NCBI GenBank assembly: GCA_014378155.1
Contig: JACMOF010000025.1
Span: 1-13,920, forward strand
Origin: Caulobacter sp.
GTDB lineage: Bacteria; Pseudomonadota; Alphaproteobacteria; Caulobacterales; Caulobacteraceae
DNA: 13,920 nt
Direction of reading: 5' to 3'
Each line of letters starts with the position of its first letter. Within the stretch, counting starts at the first letter, position 1. Positions 13,669 to 13,920 of this stretch are shown here, piece by piece. A program made the position numbers and the translations under genes. Below the pieces are notes generated by a model, which made no database searches, was not told the origin of the DNA, and saw nothing but the letters and a program-made list of their open reading frames with translations.

Positions 13669-13920
13669 ATGGACAAGCTTTTCGCCAAATTCGCCAACGC
13701 CACCGCCAAGATCACCGGCAGCCCGCCGGCCTTTCTGATCTGTGTGCTGATGGTGCTGGTCTGGGCCGCCAGCGGACCGCTTTTCAAGTTTTCCGAGACT
13801 TGGCAGCTGGTGATCAACACCGGCACGACCATCATCACCTTCCTGATGGTGTCCCTGATCCAGAACATCCAGAACCGCGACGGAACTGCCGTTCAGACCA
13901 AGCTTGACGAACTGATCCTG
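13669..13920 (+). CDS. Low-affinity iron permease family protein (partial, 3' end missing)
   Basis: Only the first 84 codons are in the window and the frame is open to the right edge. The start reads MDKLFAKFANATAKITGSPP, then a membrane helix FLICVLMVLVWAASGPLF, a second helix beginning WQLVINTGTTIITFLMVSLI, and QNIQNRDGTAVQTKLDELI. This order matches the low-affinity iron permease (Fet4-like) family. Bacterial members are small inner-membrane proteins whose transport role is little tested, so the name should not be taken as proof of iron uptake. AAGGGAG lies five bases before the ATG. It is divergent from the antiporter gene and may share its control region. Confidence 0.85.
   Translation, partial: MDKLFAKFANATAKITGSPPAFLICVLMVLVWAASGPLFKFSETWQLVINTGTTIITFLMVSLIQNIQNRDGTAVQTKLDELIL

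Overview
The window reads as a chromosomal segment of a high-GC alphaproteobacterium, most likely Caulobacter or a close relative in the Caulobacteraceae. This rests on a perfect TTAA-N7-TTAA CtrA-type box, a GGAAC-N16-CGTT promoter of the general-stress sigma (SigT/EcfG) type, a DUF2336 protein, and the typical GC-rich and RIME-like intergenic repeats. No rRNA, tRNA, CRISPR array, transposase or phage gene was seen.

Layout, left to right. (1) 1-1453: a GC-rich composite repeat, then a minus-strand Tat-exported HisC-type aminotransferase; a perfect Shine-Dalgarno at positions 1-7 suggests another minus-strand gene starting just off the left edge. (2) 1682-2627: methylglyoxal synthase (mgsA, +) converges on an RNase HI-like protein that has lost its catalytic acids (-). 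A 108-bp RIME-like palindromic element lies exactly between them, and each of its ends carries one gene's stop codon. (3) 2628-4762: a 389-bp AT-richer regulatory region with CtrA-type sites drives a large alpha-helical TPR-like protein and, behind it, a small secreted TonB-C-like protein. (4) 4769-5377: a small membrane-anchored, highly charged protein (-) behind a near-ideal SigT-type promoter. (5) 5521-7229: a translationally coupled pair (-), a secreted Pro/Ala-rich protein followed by a DUF2336 helical-repeat protein. (6) 7291-9950: an ABC importer (-) of the ThiXYZ/SsuABC/TauABC kind, ordered lipoprotein, ATPase, permease. A second copy of the GC-rich repeat sits between ATPase and permease and has left the ATPase frame without its own stop. 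(7) 9957-10139: a third copy, inverted. (8) 10145-12208: a MASE1 hybrid histidine kinase (-). (9) 12333-13577: a NhaP-type cation/proton antiporter (-), divergent from a low-affinity iron permease family gene that runs off the right edge.

The most distinctive feature is how compact repeats meet genes. The RIME-like element seems to have duplicated a palindromic CTAG that held both convergent stops. The GC-rich composite repeat, always between co-directional minus-strand genes, appears to supply or mask the Shine-Dalgarno of the binding-protein and permease genes. Functional assignments rest on motif recognition by eye; no database search was run.
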